Origin: Gammaproteobacteria bacterium
GTDB taxonomy: Bacteria > Pseudomonadota > Gammaproteobacteria > Competibacterales > Competibacteraceae
Length of the DNA stretch: 53,357 nt
Assembly: GCA_024235135.1 (NCBI GenBank)
Contig: JACKMZ010000015.1
Location: forward strand, 1-53,357
Direction: 5' to 3'
Part shown: positions 42,860 to 51,456 of the stretch, one piece after another
Layout of the letters: each line of letters opens with the position of its first letter
Numbering within the stretch: the first letter of the stretch is position 1
Notes under the pieces: generated by a model
What the model saw: the letters and a program-made list of their open reading frames with translations, nothing else
The model's database searches: none
What the model was told of the DNA's origin: nothing
Position numbers and translations under genes: made by a program

Positions 42860-44452
42860 ATGAACCGGCCGCTCAGCGAACTCCCCCACGACGTTGAATC
42901 CCTGCAGCAAATGCTGGCGGAGCAGTGGACCGTCATCGCGGAACAATCGCAGAAGCTTACGCAAAAGCAGGACCGGATCGCCTATCTGGAAGAACAGTTG
43001 CGGTTGCTCAGTCAACGCCACTTCGGGCGCCGCTCCGAAGGACACCGCGAGCAGTTGGAACTGCAGTTATTCAACGAAGCGGAAGTGGTGGCCGATCAAG
43101 CCCCGGTAGCCGAAGAACCCCCGCCGATTACGGTCAACGGCCATCAACGCCCGCGGCGTACGCCCCGGCAACTGCCGAAGGACCTGCCCCGCGTTGACGT
43201 TCCCCACGAACTCAGCGAAGCCGAGCAACAGTGCACGGCGTGCGGCCAGCCGCTGCAGCGCATCGGCGAAGAAGTCAGCGAACAACTGGCGGTCATTCCC
43301 CAGCAGTATTACGTCATCCGCCACATTCGCGGGAAATACGCCTGTTCCTGCCAAGCCTGCATCCGCACCGCGGCTTTGCCGGCGCAACCGTTGCCCGGCA
43401 GCCAGGCCAGCGCCACCCTGCTGGCGCACACGATGGTGGCCAAATACCATGACGGTTTGCCGTTGTATCGTCAGGAAGCCCAGGCCGCGCGGGTCGGGCT
43501 GGAACTGCCCCGCGCCAAACTGGCGCGCTGGCTGATCGCCACGGCGCCGTTATTGCAGCCGCTTTACAATCTGCTGCAGGACAGCCTGTTCGGCTACGAC
43601 ATCGTCCAGACCGACGATACGGGCATCCAGGTGCTCAAGGAAGCCGGGCGTTCGCCCAGCACCTCCAGTTACCTCTGGATCCGTCGCGGCGGGTCGCCCG
43701 AGCAACCGGTCGTACGGGTCGATTACGCCCCGTCGAAAAGCGGCGAAACCGCCTATGGGCTGCTCAGCGAATGCCACGGTTATGTAGTCTGCGACGGCGC
43801 TAGCAACCTGAAACTGAGCATCGCCCGCAATAACCTGTTGCCGGTCTATTGCAACGATCACGCCCGGCGTAAATTCGCCGAAATCCTGAAAAGCAGTCCC
43901 CTGCGCGAGAAAGCCCGCCACTGGGCCGCCGCCAAGGCCATCGGTTACTACAAACAGCTCTATCGCCTGGAACGCGACATCGCCGAACTATCGCCCGAGC
44001 AAAAACGCCAACAACGCCAATCCCGCGCCGGCCCCCTCTGGGACGAATTCCTAGCTTGGGCCCGCCAGATCCAAAACGACGGCGTCCATCACCGCCGCAC
44101 CCGCGAAGCGCTGGCCTATCTGCTCGATCACGCCGACGGCCTACGGCGGTACTGCGAGGACGGTCGCTTGCCGATCTCCAACATCCGTTCCGAGCACGTC
44201 GCCAAGACCATCGCCGTGGCCCGCAAAAACTTCCTGTTCGCCGATACCCCCGGCGGCGCCCATGCCAGCGCCATGATTTACAGCTTGCTGGAAACCGCCA
44301 AGGCTAACGGTCAGTCCGTCTATCAATATCTGGCCGTGCTGTTGGATACTCTGCCCAAGGCCACCGGCTTGGCTGACTACGAAGCTTTGCTACCATGGAA
44401 TCTGAACCCCACCGCTGTCGCCCAGCGCTACGCTGAGTTGCCCAAACCTTAA
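42860..44452 (+). CDS. tnpC: IS66 TnpC transposase
   Basis: The 530-residue protein is full length: N-terminal coiled coil (EQSQKLTQKQDRIAYLEEQLRLL), zinc-finger region (CTACGQPLQ, YACSCQACIR), then the DDE transposase core with the first Asp in DIVQTDDTGIQV, further motif CNDHARRKFAEI, and the C-terminal part RSEHVAKTIAVARKNFLFADTPGGAHASAMIYSL. The reading frame is unbroken, so the element may still be mobile. Confidence 0.95.
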   Translation: MNRPLSELPHDVESLQQMLAEQWTVIAEQSQKLTQKQDRIAYLEEQLRLLSQRHFGRRSEGHREQLELQLFNEAEVVADQAPVAEEPPPITVNGHQRPRRTPRQLPKDLPRVDVPHELSEAEQQCTACGQPLQRIGEEVSEQLAVIPQQYYVIRHIRGKYACSCQACIRTAALPAQPLPGSQASATLLAHTMVAKYHDGLPLYRQEAQAARVGLELPRAKLARWLIATAPLLQPLYNLLQDSLFGYDIVQTDDTGIQVLKEAGRSPSTSSYLWIRRGGSPEQPVVRVDYAPSKSGETAYGLLSECHGYVVCDGASNLKLSIARNNLLPVYCNDHARRKFAEILKSSPLREKARHWAAAKAIGYYKQLYRLERDIAELSPEQKRQQRQSRAGPLWDEFLAWARQIQNDGVHHRRTREALAYLLDHADGLRRYCEDGRLPISNIRSEHVAKTIAVARKNFLFADTPGGAHASAMIYSLLETAKANGQSVYQYLAVLLDTLPKATGLADYEALLPWNLNPTAVAQRYAELPKP

Positions 44453-44511
44453 TTCCTGGCCCTACCGGACTTCGTTTCTTCGCGCAATCCTGTGCTGGAT
44501 CGATCGCTTAC

Positions 44512-44701
44512 GACTACACCCCGGGTTGTGCCCAAGGATCAGGATGATGATCAGGTGATCGCCTGTGCGCTGGCCGCTAACGCACCGTTGATCGTTTCCG
44601 GGGACAGTGATCTGCTGACATTACACCCGTGGCGAGGAATCCAGATTCTGAATGCCGCTGCCGCGTTGCCGCTTGTGATGAATGCTACAACGCAAGCTTG
44701 A
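44512..44701 (+). pseudogene. PIN-domain toxin, C-terminal fragment cut by IS66
   Basis: Directly after the right end of IS66 the frame reads VPKDQDDDQVIACALAANAP then LIVSGDSDLLTLHPWRGIQI, the last two acidic motifs of a PIN_3-type toxin. The first half of the gene is missing, so it cannot be active. Confidence 0.8.
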
Positions 44702-44848
44702 AGCGTTTTTGAACCGCCACCACAGGACTGGCCGGTCCCAACCGATTGGCACTTATGCTAATTGGCAGTTTAACCAGAAAACCGCGTGGGCAAACAAGTT
44801 GCCCACCCTACGCCGGCTGTGCACACCCTACCTGGCTTACGGGCATTA

Positions 44849-45341
44849 TCATTGCGCCTCATAAGTTGTGTGCTCGATGCACGAAATCGAACTCTCCGGA
44901 CCATTATCTTCCATAACAATTTTTGCAGAATGATGCCCTAGTTGAATAGGCCATTCTCTATATAACTTTACCGTAATGTAATAAACTGCGTTCTGTCGGC
45001 TCACGAAATATGTTCCGTACCCGCTATCAGTACCGGTAAAAATCGGTTGGATGCAAACATCGCCTTGGTTATTAATTGGAAATTCTTTGCCTTCGCCACG
45101 AATATAGCCAAAAGCGGGTATACAATTGTCGCGACCCTTTGACCACACTAACTCACGTAATGCACGATCTTCGTTAATAACCGATACCCCATGCTCTTCA
45201 GTCATGAAAAACGAAATTCTCATATCGGATTCTTGTATCATGCAATCGCCAGATTCCATATTCAAACCAAGCACGAATTGCCTTTTGGGAGGTAGATCAC
45301 TAATCTCAAATTGATACTCTTTCGTTTGATTTAAGTCAATA
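44849..45341 (-). pseudogene. Hypothetical AT-rich gene interrupted by the IS630 element
   Basis: On the minus strand the frame covers about 160 residues (YQFEISDLPPKRQFVLGL, SRQNAVYYITVKLYREWP, ending EHTTYEAQ) and is open up to the IS630 end. If the element and one TA copy are removed, the frame continues in register for about 19 more residues (GKTYRFINNIGIGV) on the far side and then meets a stop without a start codon. It weakly resembles DUF5625-type proteins linked to type VI secretion. Family and function are uncertain. Confidence 0.5.
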
Positions 45342-45405
45342 CAGGGTTCTCAATCTAATTCATTTATTTTATGTTATAGTTATTTAAAAGCCAAGGAGAC
45401 TTAAA

Positions 45406-45759
45406 ATGAAAGCTTATTCTTATGATCTAAGAAAGAGGATTTTTAATCACTCTCTGAATAATCCTGTTAGTGAAACGGCTCGTTTATTTGGCGTTAGCAT
45501 CAATACCGTTTATTTGCTTAAGCGTCTATTTCTCGAAACCGGAGATGTGAGACCTCGCGCCAGTTCGCGAGAATATGATCATTTGATTTCTTCAGAAGGG
45601 GAGCTTTATTTACAAACACTGATCATTGAGAAGCCGGACATAACGTTGGAAGAGCTACGTCGCGAATATCACCAAGCTTACGATGTTGATGTGAGTATGG
45701 GGACGATGTTCAACGCGGTCAAGAAACTGAGGTTCAGCTATAAAAAAAACGTTCTCTGA
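45406..45759 (+). CDS. IS630 transposase, OrfA (helix-turn-helix part)
   Basis: The 117 residues form the N-terminal paired helix-turn-helix domain (YDLRKRIFNHSLNNPVSETARLFGVSINTVYLLKRL). At 45742-45749 eight adenines precede the stop. A ribosome slip there moves into the downstream frame (KKTFSDPRRSQS...), the usual way IS630 elements make the full transposase. The low GC matches the surrounding cargo rather than the conjugation genes. Confidence 0.9.
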   Translation: MKAYSYDLRKRIFNHSLNNPVSETARLFGVSINTVYLLKRLFLETGDVRPRASSREYDHLISSEGELYLQTLIIEKPDITLEELRREYHQAYDVDVSMGTMFNAVKKLRFSYKKNVL

Positions 45760-45814
45760 TCCTCGCCGGTCGCAATCAGGCTCTCAAAAACTGCGAGAGG
45801 CGTACGAAAGGAAG

Positions 45815-46354
45815 ATGGAGAACATGGCCCAAGCAGACCGGGTTTATCTTGATGAAACAGGAAGTTGTATCAATATGACACTCCCCTATGGTCGTGCCCG
45901 ACGAGGCGAGGTGGTGCGTGAAAAGAAACCGGCCCATGGCGGCGAGAGACTTAATACGATTGCCTTATTATCGGAGACGGGCATTCAAGGTGAATATCAT
46001 TATTCAGGAACTCTAAATGCAGAAAAGTTTATCTTTTATTTGGAATACGTCGCTTTGCCTTCCCTTGTGATGGGACAAGTCTTGATTATGGACAGGCATC
46101 CGGTTCATTGTGCTCGGGAAGTTCGGAGATTCTTGCGAAAGAATCAAGTCAAATACTTATACCTTCCACCATACTCACCCGAATTAAATCCGATTGAAGA
46201 AATGTTTTCTAAAATCAAACATTATATTAAGAAGCATAAGCCAAGAACTCTCAACAATCTGTTCAAAGCTATCAAAGAAAGTTTTCGAACCATAACATTA
46301 CAGGACGTTGTTGGCTATTTTAAACATGCTAATTCATTTATTAATCAATATTGA
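45815..46354 (+). CDS. IS630 transposase, OrfB (DDE catalytic part)
   Basis: The frame is open from the A8 slip site, and the first ATG is at 45815. It contains the catalytic domain: RVYLDETGSC (first Asp), VLIMDRHPVHCA (second Asp) and YSPELNPIEEMFSKIK (Glu). All three residues of the triad are present, so the transposase may be functional when made by frameshifting. Confidence 0.92.
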   Translation: MENMAQADRVYLDETGSCINMTLPYGRARRGEVVREKKPAHGGERLNTIALLSETGIQGEYHYSGTLNAEKFIFYLEYVALPSLVMGQVLIMDRHPVHCAREVRRFLRKNQVKYLYLPPYSPELNPIEEMFSKIKHYIKKHKPRTLNNLFKAIKESFRTITLQDVVGYFKHANSFINQY

Positions 46355-46432
46355 AAACCCTGTAACACCTATACCTATGTTATTAATAAACCTATAAGTT
46401 TTTCCGATTTTTATGGATTAGAAGTATGTGTA

Positions 46433-46825
46433 TTGATTACACGTAACTCTTGGAAATTTGGAAATCATGCGGCGTTATATGGATCAAGCGGATGGGGAGA
46501 TGAACCATTCATATACGATCCTGCTGGAAGTTACGCAGATAATAACGGTGGTGGTTCAGGGCAAATGGTAGTTGGTGAAAAAGCAGCGAATATTATAGCT
46601 TTTGCGAGCCATCACAGTAAGCTAGGAGATACAACAGTGGCTATCTGCAAAGATACTACACTAGAAGAAGAAAAAGATTTTGCAGCTAAAGCGGAGGAAC
46701 AAGGTGGAGCTATGGGAGGATTCTGTTCACGCTTTGTGTCTGATGTAATCGCAGGGTCTAAGCCGTTCCCAAATGTAAAGCCCGGCACCTGGTTCCCAGG
46801 GAATTTGGCTGATGATGCAAGATAA
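46433..46825 (+). CDS. Putative toxin-like protein with NlpC/papain-like features
   Basis: The frame is open from the IS630 end, with a TTG at 46433 as first usable start, so the N-terminus may be missing. It reads ITRNSWKFGNHAALYGSSGW, then FIYDPAGSYADNNGG, and later GGFCSRFVSDVI. A His in GNHAALY, an Asp-Pro-Ala-Gly-Ser turn and a Cys in FCSRFVSDV recur in bacterial effectors of NlpC/P60- or papain-like type. A four-helix membrane protein gene overlaps its end, as an immunity gene would. A type VI or Rhs-type toxin fragment is the best guess. Confidence 0.45.
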   Translation: MITRNSWKFGNHAALYGSSGWGDEPFIYDPAGSYADNNGGGSGQMVVGEKAANIIAFASHHSKLGDTTVAICKDTTLEEEKDFAAKAEEQGGAMGGFCSRFVSDVIAGSKPFPNVKPGTWFPGNLADDAR

Positions 46826-47264
46826 GTTTCACCTGTTTTCTGCAAAAAATATAAGATGGTTGTTTGTTTTAGCTATTTTCATAACGGTGCATCCTTGGCT
46901 GAGCTCAATGGTTCGTCGTTATGATATATTTCTTTACTACGCTACTTTCTTGTTGATTTTCTTGTTTTTGTTTTCTGCTTTTAATGACAAGAGAAAATCA
47001 AAAACATTCCTTTACTCGTATGTTTTTTGTGGGTTTTTTTTAGGGCATTTATCAAGTTTCTTATCGAATTTAATATTGGAGGCAGTCTTTCACTCATACT
47101 ATATAGAGATCTTTTTGAGGAACATGAAAAGAGATTTTGTTAATACTTTGCTTGGGATAATTATATATCCATTTTTCTTAGGCGGATGGATTCATGGGTT
47201 TGCAACTAGCGTAGGCTTAAGCGGAACGTGTCAACCAGAAATGAGCCAGAGGTTCAATAATTAA
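46812..47264 (+). CDS. Polytopic membrane protein, C-terminus replaced by IS sequence (candidate immunity protein)
   Basis: About 135 residues with four hydrophobic segments (WLFVLAIFITVHPWL, YATFLLIFLFLFSAF, YVFCGFFLGHLSSFLS and LLGIIIYPFFLGGWIHGFA) precede a tail, SGTCQPEMSQRFNN, that is translated IS end sequence (47221-47264). The real C-terminus has therefore been cut off. The start overlaps the toxin-like gene by 14 bases. Immunity to a periplasmic enzyme would fit a membrane protein, but this is inference. Confidence 0.5.
   Translation: MMQDKFHLFSAKNIRWLFVLAIFITVHPWLSSMVRRYDIFLYYATFLLIFLFLFSAFNDKRKSKTFLYSYVFCGFFLGHLSSFLSNLILEAVFHSYYIEIFLRNMKRDFVNTLLGIIIYPFFLGGWIHGFATSVGLSGTCQPEMSQRFNN
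47221..47264 (-). mobile_element. Right-end remnant of the IS3-like element, inverted
   Basis: GCGGAACGTGTCAACCAGAA and the following bases to TTAA match the right end of the element at 48987-49030 in reverse orientation, with two mismatches in 44. The rest of that copy is gone. Confidence 0.85.
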
Positions 47265-47317
47265 GTAGTTAGCAAAAAGTTCACCGGTATTCGATCACAG
47301 AATTTTCAACTAGTTAG
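47262..47317 (-). repeat. 56-bp inverted repeat, right copy
   Basis: Reverse-complement partner of 40181-40236 (47 of 56 matches). Together the pair brackets about 7.1 kb containing BrnTA, IS66, IS630 and the toxin-like genes. Family unknown. Confidence 0.8.
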
Positions 47318-47530
47318 TCGTCCCTGAATAAACGCCAAAATGGCGGGAAATAGCAATTATAGCCGCGACGGAAAAGCAAGCGCCGGTGTGATTTACAATT
47401 GAAAAGCCGCTTGGCGATCACCACTAGGCAGAAAAAGGCGTATCCAAATCCAGGCCCTCAGTGTCACCATAAAGTTGAGCCAGTAGAGTGAAAGATAACA
47501 TTGATTTGAGGGCGGAGAGGAGCCAGGAAG

Positions 47531-47932
47531 ATGCCGAAACCGCACACGCCTTCCGCTGAAGAAATCCAACCGGATGGGCACTTGGAAAAACGCACACGGC
47601 GAGTGTTTAGCGTGGAATACAAGCTATCGATCCTACAGCAGGCAGACGCATGCCGACACGGTGAACTGGGTAAGCTACTGCGGAGAGAAAAACTGTATTC
47701 CAATCAGTTGGCGCAATGGCGACGGGAGTTTGAAGCCGGCGGTGTGGCCAGCTTGAGTAAATCCCGGCCTGGTCCGGTGGCCGCCAAGACAGTGGAACAA
47801 CGCCAACTCGAACAACTGGAGAAGGAAAACGCCCGCTTACGCCAGCAACTGGCCATCAAAGACACCTGCATTGCCTTGCAAAAAAAAGCCTTGGCCTTAA
47901 TCGAACAGGCCGAACAAGAGCCCTCCTCATGA
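47531..47932 (+). CDS. IS3-like transposase OrfA
   Basis: The 133-residue protein has a helix-turn-helix (YKLSILQQADACRHGELGKLLRREKLYSNQLAQWRREF) and a leucine-zipper-like C-terminus (QLEQLEKENARLRQQLAIKD), the standard OrfA layout. Its stop overlaps the OrfB ATG (ATGA). OrfA binds the ends and multimerises with OrfB. Confidence 0.9.
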   Translation: MPKPHTPSAEEIQPDGHLEKRTRRVFSVEYKLSILQQADACRHGELGKLLRREKLYSNQLAQWRREFEAGGVASLSKSRPGPVAAKTVEQRQLEQLEKENARLRQQLAIKDTCIALQKKALALIEQAEQEPSS

Positions 47933-48990
47933 ACCTTGTGAGCGAGTCCCGAGGAGCGGCTCTGTCAGATCGCCGGGCTTGCGCGGTATTGGATCTGTGC
48001 CGCAATACGATCCGTGATCAGCGCCAGACACAACGGTTTTGTGGTCCGCCTAAACCGCGCTGTCAGCGGCGTAGCCAACCCCAGGCCTTGAGCGAGGTTG
48101 AAAGAACGCAGGTCCTGGCGCTGCTCAATAGCCCAGAATTTTGTGATCAGCCCCCGGCCGAGGTGTATGGCGCGTTGCTGGAACAAGGCCGGTATTTATG
48201 TTCCATCAGCACGATGCATCGTTTGCTGCGCACCCAGCACCTCGGCGGTGAGCGCCGCGCCCAGCGTGCCCCCCAATCCCAGGCCATCCCCCGCTTGCAT
48301 GCCCGGGCTCCTCATGAGGTGTGGACGTGGGATATTACCAAGCTGCCGACCCAGCGGCGGGGTGAATATCTGTCACTCTACGTCGTGATGGATCTATACA
48401 GCCGCTTCATCGTCGCCTGGATGCTATCCCGTAAGGAAAACAGTGCCCTGGCGAGCCAATTGATCGATGAAGCCACCCAGCGCTATGGCATTCAAGCGGG
48501 GACTCTCACGCTCCACCAGGATCGTGGCGCCCCCATGACCGCCCACGGCTATCTGAATTTACTCGCCGAGCTCAGCGTCACCCCCAGCCACAGCCGTCCA
48601 CGGGTCAGCAACGACAATCCCATGAGTGAGGCGCACTTCAAAACCCTTAAATACCAGCCCGATTATCCACTGCGCTTTGAACACTACGCGCATGCTCAGC
48701 GCTGGCGCCAGGACTACGTCGCCGGGTACAACCATCGCCATCATCACAGCGCCGTGGCCGGCTTTACCCCCGCCCAGGTCTTCACCAGTGAATATCGGAA
48801 CCTGGCACAACAACAGCAAGCGGTCCTCAATGACGCTTTTGCCCGCCATCCTGAGCGCTTTCGTCGCGGTAAACCCACTGTCAAGCTCCCTCCCGAGAAT
48901 GTCTATATCAATCCCATTCCTGAGGGAACTGACACAACCGCTGAATCCATCGTCAATTTCCCAACCTTGAAACGCTGCTTTGCAACTTAA
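47929..48990 (+). CDS. IS3-like transposase OrfB (DDE integrase core)
   Basis: The 353-residue protein carries an HTH_21-like N-terminal segment and an rve integrase core: EVWTWDITKLPT (first Asp), LTLHQDRGAPMTA (second Asp) and NPMSEAHFKTLKYQPDYP (Glu). The frame is intact, so the copy is probably active. Start by ATGA coupling rather than by the programmed frameshift of classical IS3 members. Confidence 0.92.
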   Translation: MNLVSESRGAALSDRRACAVLDLCRNTIRDQRQTQRFCGPPKPRCQRRSQPQALSEVERTQVLALLNSPEFCDQPPAEVYGALLEQGRYLCSISTMHRLLRTQHLGGERRAQRAPQSQAIPRLHARAPHEVWTWDITKLPTQRRGEYLSLYVVMDLYSRFIVAWMLSRKENSALASQLIDEATQRYGIQAGTLTLHQDRGAPMTAHGYLNLLAELSVTPSHSRPRVSNDNPMSEAHFKTLKYQPDYPLRFEHYAHAQRWRQDYVAGYNHRHHHSAVAGFTPAQVFTSEYRNLAQQQQAVLNDAFARHPERFRRGKPTVKLPPENVYINPIPEGTDTTAESIVNFPTLKRCFAT

Positions 48991-51362
48991 TTATTAAACC
49001 CCTGGCTCATTTCTGGTTGACACGTTCCGCGGGTGTCGATGAAGCTCAAGTGCTGGGCATAGGGATTGACCACGGCCAGTGGTTTTAACAGCCGTTGGGC
49101 ATTCTGGTGCAGATTCAAGAGGCGCTGTTTATCCGTCTGCGCCAACAACCCGGAGAGGGTGCGTTGCGCCCGTTGCCGGGCGTGGATGGCTTGCGTCTGC
49201 CCGCGGCCTTCATCGACCGTGAGCACCAGACAACGATTGAGCAACTCTTCGTCCAGATCGATGGCCGTGGTGGTCAACAGGATCATCACCGGTCCGCTGA
49301 CCTGGTAGTCCTGGGTTTTCAGTTCGCCCGTGGTCGGGTCTTTGCCGGTACTGGCGATAGTCAGTTCGCCTTCCGATTGCAGCAGCTTCAGGGCATAGGT
49401 GGCCTGGGCCGCGCCTTCTTCCTCGACGATGGCCAGGACTTTATGGCGCAGATCGCGTTCGCCCATGTAGAACAACGACTGGCCGGTCAGGGCGCTGTAT
49501 TTGATGCGCTCCTCCGGCGGGATGAAGGCCAGTAGGGCTTCCATCAACGCGCTTTTGCCCGCCGCCGAGGTGCTTTGGATGGTCACCGCAAGCGGGTGTT
49601 CCAGTTTCCGGAACAAGGTGGCCAGGTAGCCCACGAGGGTATTGGTGGCTTCGCCGACCAGGCCGCAACGGCGAAAGTCGCTTTGCAGGCGTTCCAGCAG
49701 GTCGGGCGCTTGCAGGCGTTCGAGCGCGGCTTGCGTGTCGGACTCGTTGAGGACGACCGCGGTGTCCTGGGGCGCTGCGGCTTCGAGCCGTTGCGTTTGC
49801 AGGCTTTCCAACTGGAGCAGCAGGTGTCCGAGGTCGGCTTTGATGACGGCCTCGCTGACCCCGAGCTCAACAGCGGCTTGCTGGATGAAGGCGTTACGCG
49901 GACGTTGTTGATACAGGTCGAAGGTATCGACATGCAGGGCGCGGCCGTCAAGACTGGGCGCTGAAACCAGCAGATTGATTTTCAGGACGTCAACGCCGAG
50001 GTTTTTAGCCAACCCCCGAACGCGGTAAGTGCGTTTGCCCAGGGTGATACGGATTTCATGGTCGGTGACCTCGGCCGGGATAGGCGCTGGCGCTGTGGGG
50101 AGGACGGCAGCGGGGATGGGATCGGCAGGCCGGGCGGCGTTTTCTTGAGCGGCTAAGGGGGCGATGGATTCCGGCTCCGGTGCGGGTTCCGGTGTAGCCT
50201 CGGCTTCGGGCAGCGGGATGGATGCTGCGTTGACCGCTGTCGTCAGCGGTTTAGCCGGGCCTTGGCCGAGGCAGACCGCCGAGCGGATCACCGCGCCCAG
50301 GCTTTTCGCGGCTGGGCTGGCCTGCCGCGCGTAGGCGTTGGCGTCCATCTCGGGCGGGAACTGAAGGCGGTAAGCCACGATGCCGGCGGCCTGCAGGCGC
50401 GGCGTGAGTGCGTCGGCCGCTGTGTCCCCGGCCGCATCGCGGTCGTAGGCGATCAAGACCCGTTGAGTCCCGTGGCTCTGGAAGGCGGCTAAGTGATCAA
50501 TGGTAAAGCCTTCGACGCCGTAGCTGGCCGTGACGTGACGGTATCCCGCGCACCAGAAGGTCAGGGCGTCGATCAGCGACTCGCAAAGGATGATCTCGGG
50601 GCTGACGGCCAGCGCGGCGGCATTCCAGACGCCGGCATGAGGGCCGGGCAGATAGAGATGCTTGGGCGTGCCGGGGCGCAGGTGGTCGTTGATCTTGCGT
50701 CCGTACACCTCCTGTACCGAGCCGTGCTCGGCGAGTACCGGGATGACCAGCGAGCCGCTGAAGTGTTCGTGGCCGGAAGGGCGCAGGATACCAATGCGCT
50801 GCAACTGGCCCCGGAGCGCGGCCCCCTCCTGGCGGTTTTTAGCCGGCAGTCGATAGCCCAGGGTGCGATTGGCATAACCCAGTTTGAAACGGTCGATGGC
50901 TTCACTGGCGGCGATGCCGCGTTTTTCCAGGTAGGCCAGGGCTTCGGGGGACTGCTTGAGGGTGGCGTGGTAGTAGTCGATGACTTGCGCCAGTAAGCGG
51001 GCGTCTTCGGTGCTGGCTTCCAGGGTGCTGGGGAGTTTCGGTACGGTGGCGCGTTTGACCGGCTCGACGGCTAAAGACGGCGCATAGTCGGCCTGCAGCA
51101 GTTCCAATGCGTGGCGGAACGAAACGCCCTCGGTTTTCATCACCCAGTCGATCACCGAACCCGCCGCGCCGCAGCCAAAGCAGTGAAACAGGTTGTTTTT
51201 CGGGCTGATCACCAGGCTGGGGGTTTTGTCGTCGTGGAACGGGCAATGGCCGATCAAGTCCGCCCCGTGTTTTTTCAGCACGATGCCCCGCGCCTCGACC
51301 AGGCGTTCCAGGGAAATCGCTTGCTTTAGCCGGTCAAGTTGCTCGGCGGAAAGGCGCGGCAT
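48987..51362 (-). CDS. DnaG-like plasmid primase with CHC2 zinc finger, TOPRIM and AAA-like domain, 3' end cut by the IS
   Basis: The product starts with a CHC2 zinc finger (GADLIGHCPFHDDKTPS...NLFHCFGCGAAG, about residues 34-65), followed by a DnaG-type catalytic core, a TOPRIM region (IILCESLIDALTF, VLIAYDRDAAGDTAADAL), a Pro/Ala linker, and from about 590 a P-loop domain (IQSTSAAGKSALMEALLAF; KVLAIVEEEGAA). Native sequence ends at NPYAQHLSFIDTR (49029); the last 14 residues come from the IS. The missing C-terminal part (TRTRRDHEKYLTLID...) is found at the right edge of the window. Function: priming replication of a plasmid-type replicon. Confidence 0.85.
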   Translation of the reverse strand: MPRLSAEQLDRLKQAISLERLVEARGIVLKKHGADLIGHCPFHDDKTPSLVISPKNNLFHCFGCGAAGSVIDWVMKTEGVSFRHALELLQADYAPSLAVEPVKRATVPKLPSTLEASTEDARLLAQVIDYYHATLKQSPEALAYLEKRGIAASEAIDRFKLGYANRTLGYRLPAKNRQEGAALRGQLQRIGILRPSGHEHFSGSLVIPVLAEHGSVQEVYGRKINDHLRPGTPKHLYLPGPHAGVWNAAALAVSPEIILCESLIDALTFWCAGYRHVTASYGVEGFTIDHLAAFQSHGTQRVLIAYDRDAAGDTAADALTPRLQAAGIVAYRLQFPPEMDANAYARQASPAAKSLGAVIRSAVCLGQGPAKPLTTAVNAASIPLPEAEATPEPAPEPESIAPLAAQENAARPADPIPAAVLPTAPAPIPAEVTDHEIRITLGKRTYRVRGLAKNLGVDVLKINLLVSAPSLDGRALHVDTFDLYQQRPRNAFIQQAAVELGVSEAVIKADLGHLLLQLESLQTQRLEAAAPQDTAVVLNESDTQAALERLQAPDLLERLQSDFRRCGLVGEATNTLVGYLATLFRKLEHPLAVTIQSTSAAGKSALMEALLAFIPPEERIKYSALTGQSLFYMGERDLRHKVLAIVEEEGAAQATYALKLLQSEGELTIASTGKDPTTGELKTQDYQVSGPVMILLTTTAIDLDEELLNRCLVLTVDEGRGQTQAIHARQRAQRTLSGLLAQTDKQRLLNLHQNAQRLLKPLAVVNPYAQHLSFIDTRGTCQPEMSQGFNN

Positions 51363-51456
51363 GGGGTTCTCAAAAACCCTGTCAAGGTTATATTTGACCT
51401 TTTTATTATGAGATATTAATATCCGTATCCTGTCAAGTCAAAATTATCCCTTTACC

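Larger units (their letters stand above)
42068..44511 (+). mobile_element. IS66-family insertion sequence
   Basis: Terminal inverted repeats start with GTAAGCGATCGATCCAGCAC (42068-42094 and, inverted, 44485-44511; one mismatch in 27). Three genes tnpA, tnpB and tnpC lie inside in the standard order. No 8-bp target duplication is seen (ATTTCAGC on the left, GACTACAC on the right), and different genes are cut on each side. A deletion or rearrangement therefore followed insertion. Confidence 0.95.
45342..46362 (+). mobile_element. IS630-family insertion sequence
   Basis: The element has inverted ends (CAGGGTTCTCAAT... and ...ATTGAAAACCCTG) and is flanked by TA on both sides (45340-45341 and 46363-46364), the target duplication of this family. 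Length is 1,021 bp. Two frames joined by an A8 slip site make the transposase. Confidence 0.93.
47462..49028 (+). mobile_element. IS3-like insertion sequence (OrfA/OrfB)
   Basis: The left end is TGTCACCATAAAGTTGAGCC (47462 onward) and the right end, read inward, is GGAACGTGTCAACCAG...GAGCCAG (to 49002), sharing TGTCA..CCA and GAGCCAG. Two overlapping genes code for the transposase. The right end lies inside the primase gene. A left-end remnant occurs at 11343 and a right-end remnant at 47221, so this family was active repeatedly in the element. Confidence 0.85.

Noticed and set aside
44702..44848. Small frame with GTGGGCAA...TTGCCCAC as a gene
   Set aside because: The palindrome and CACCCTACG words are typical of interspersed repeats; no ribosome-binding site or protein family supports coding.
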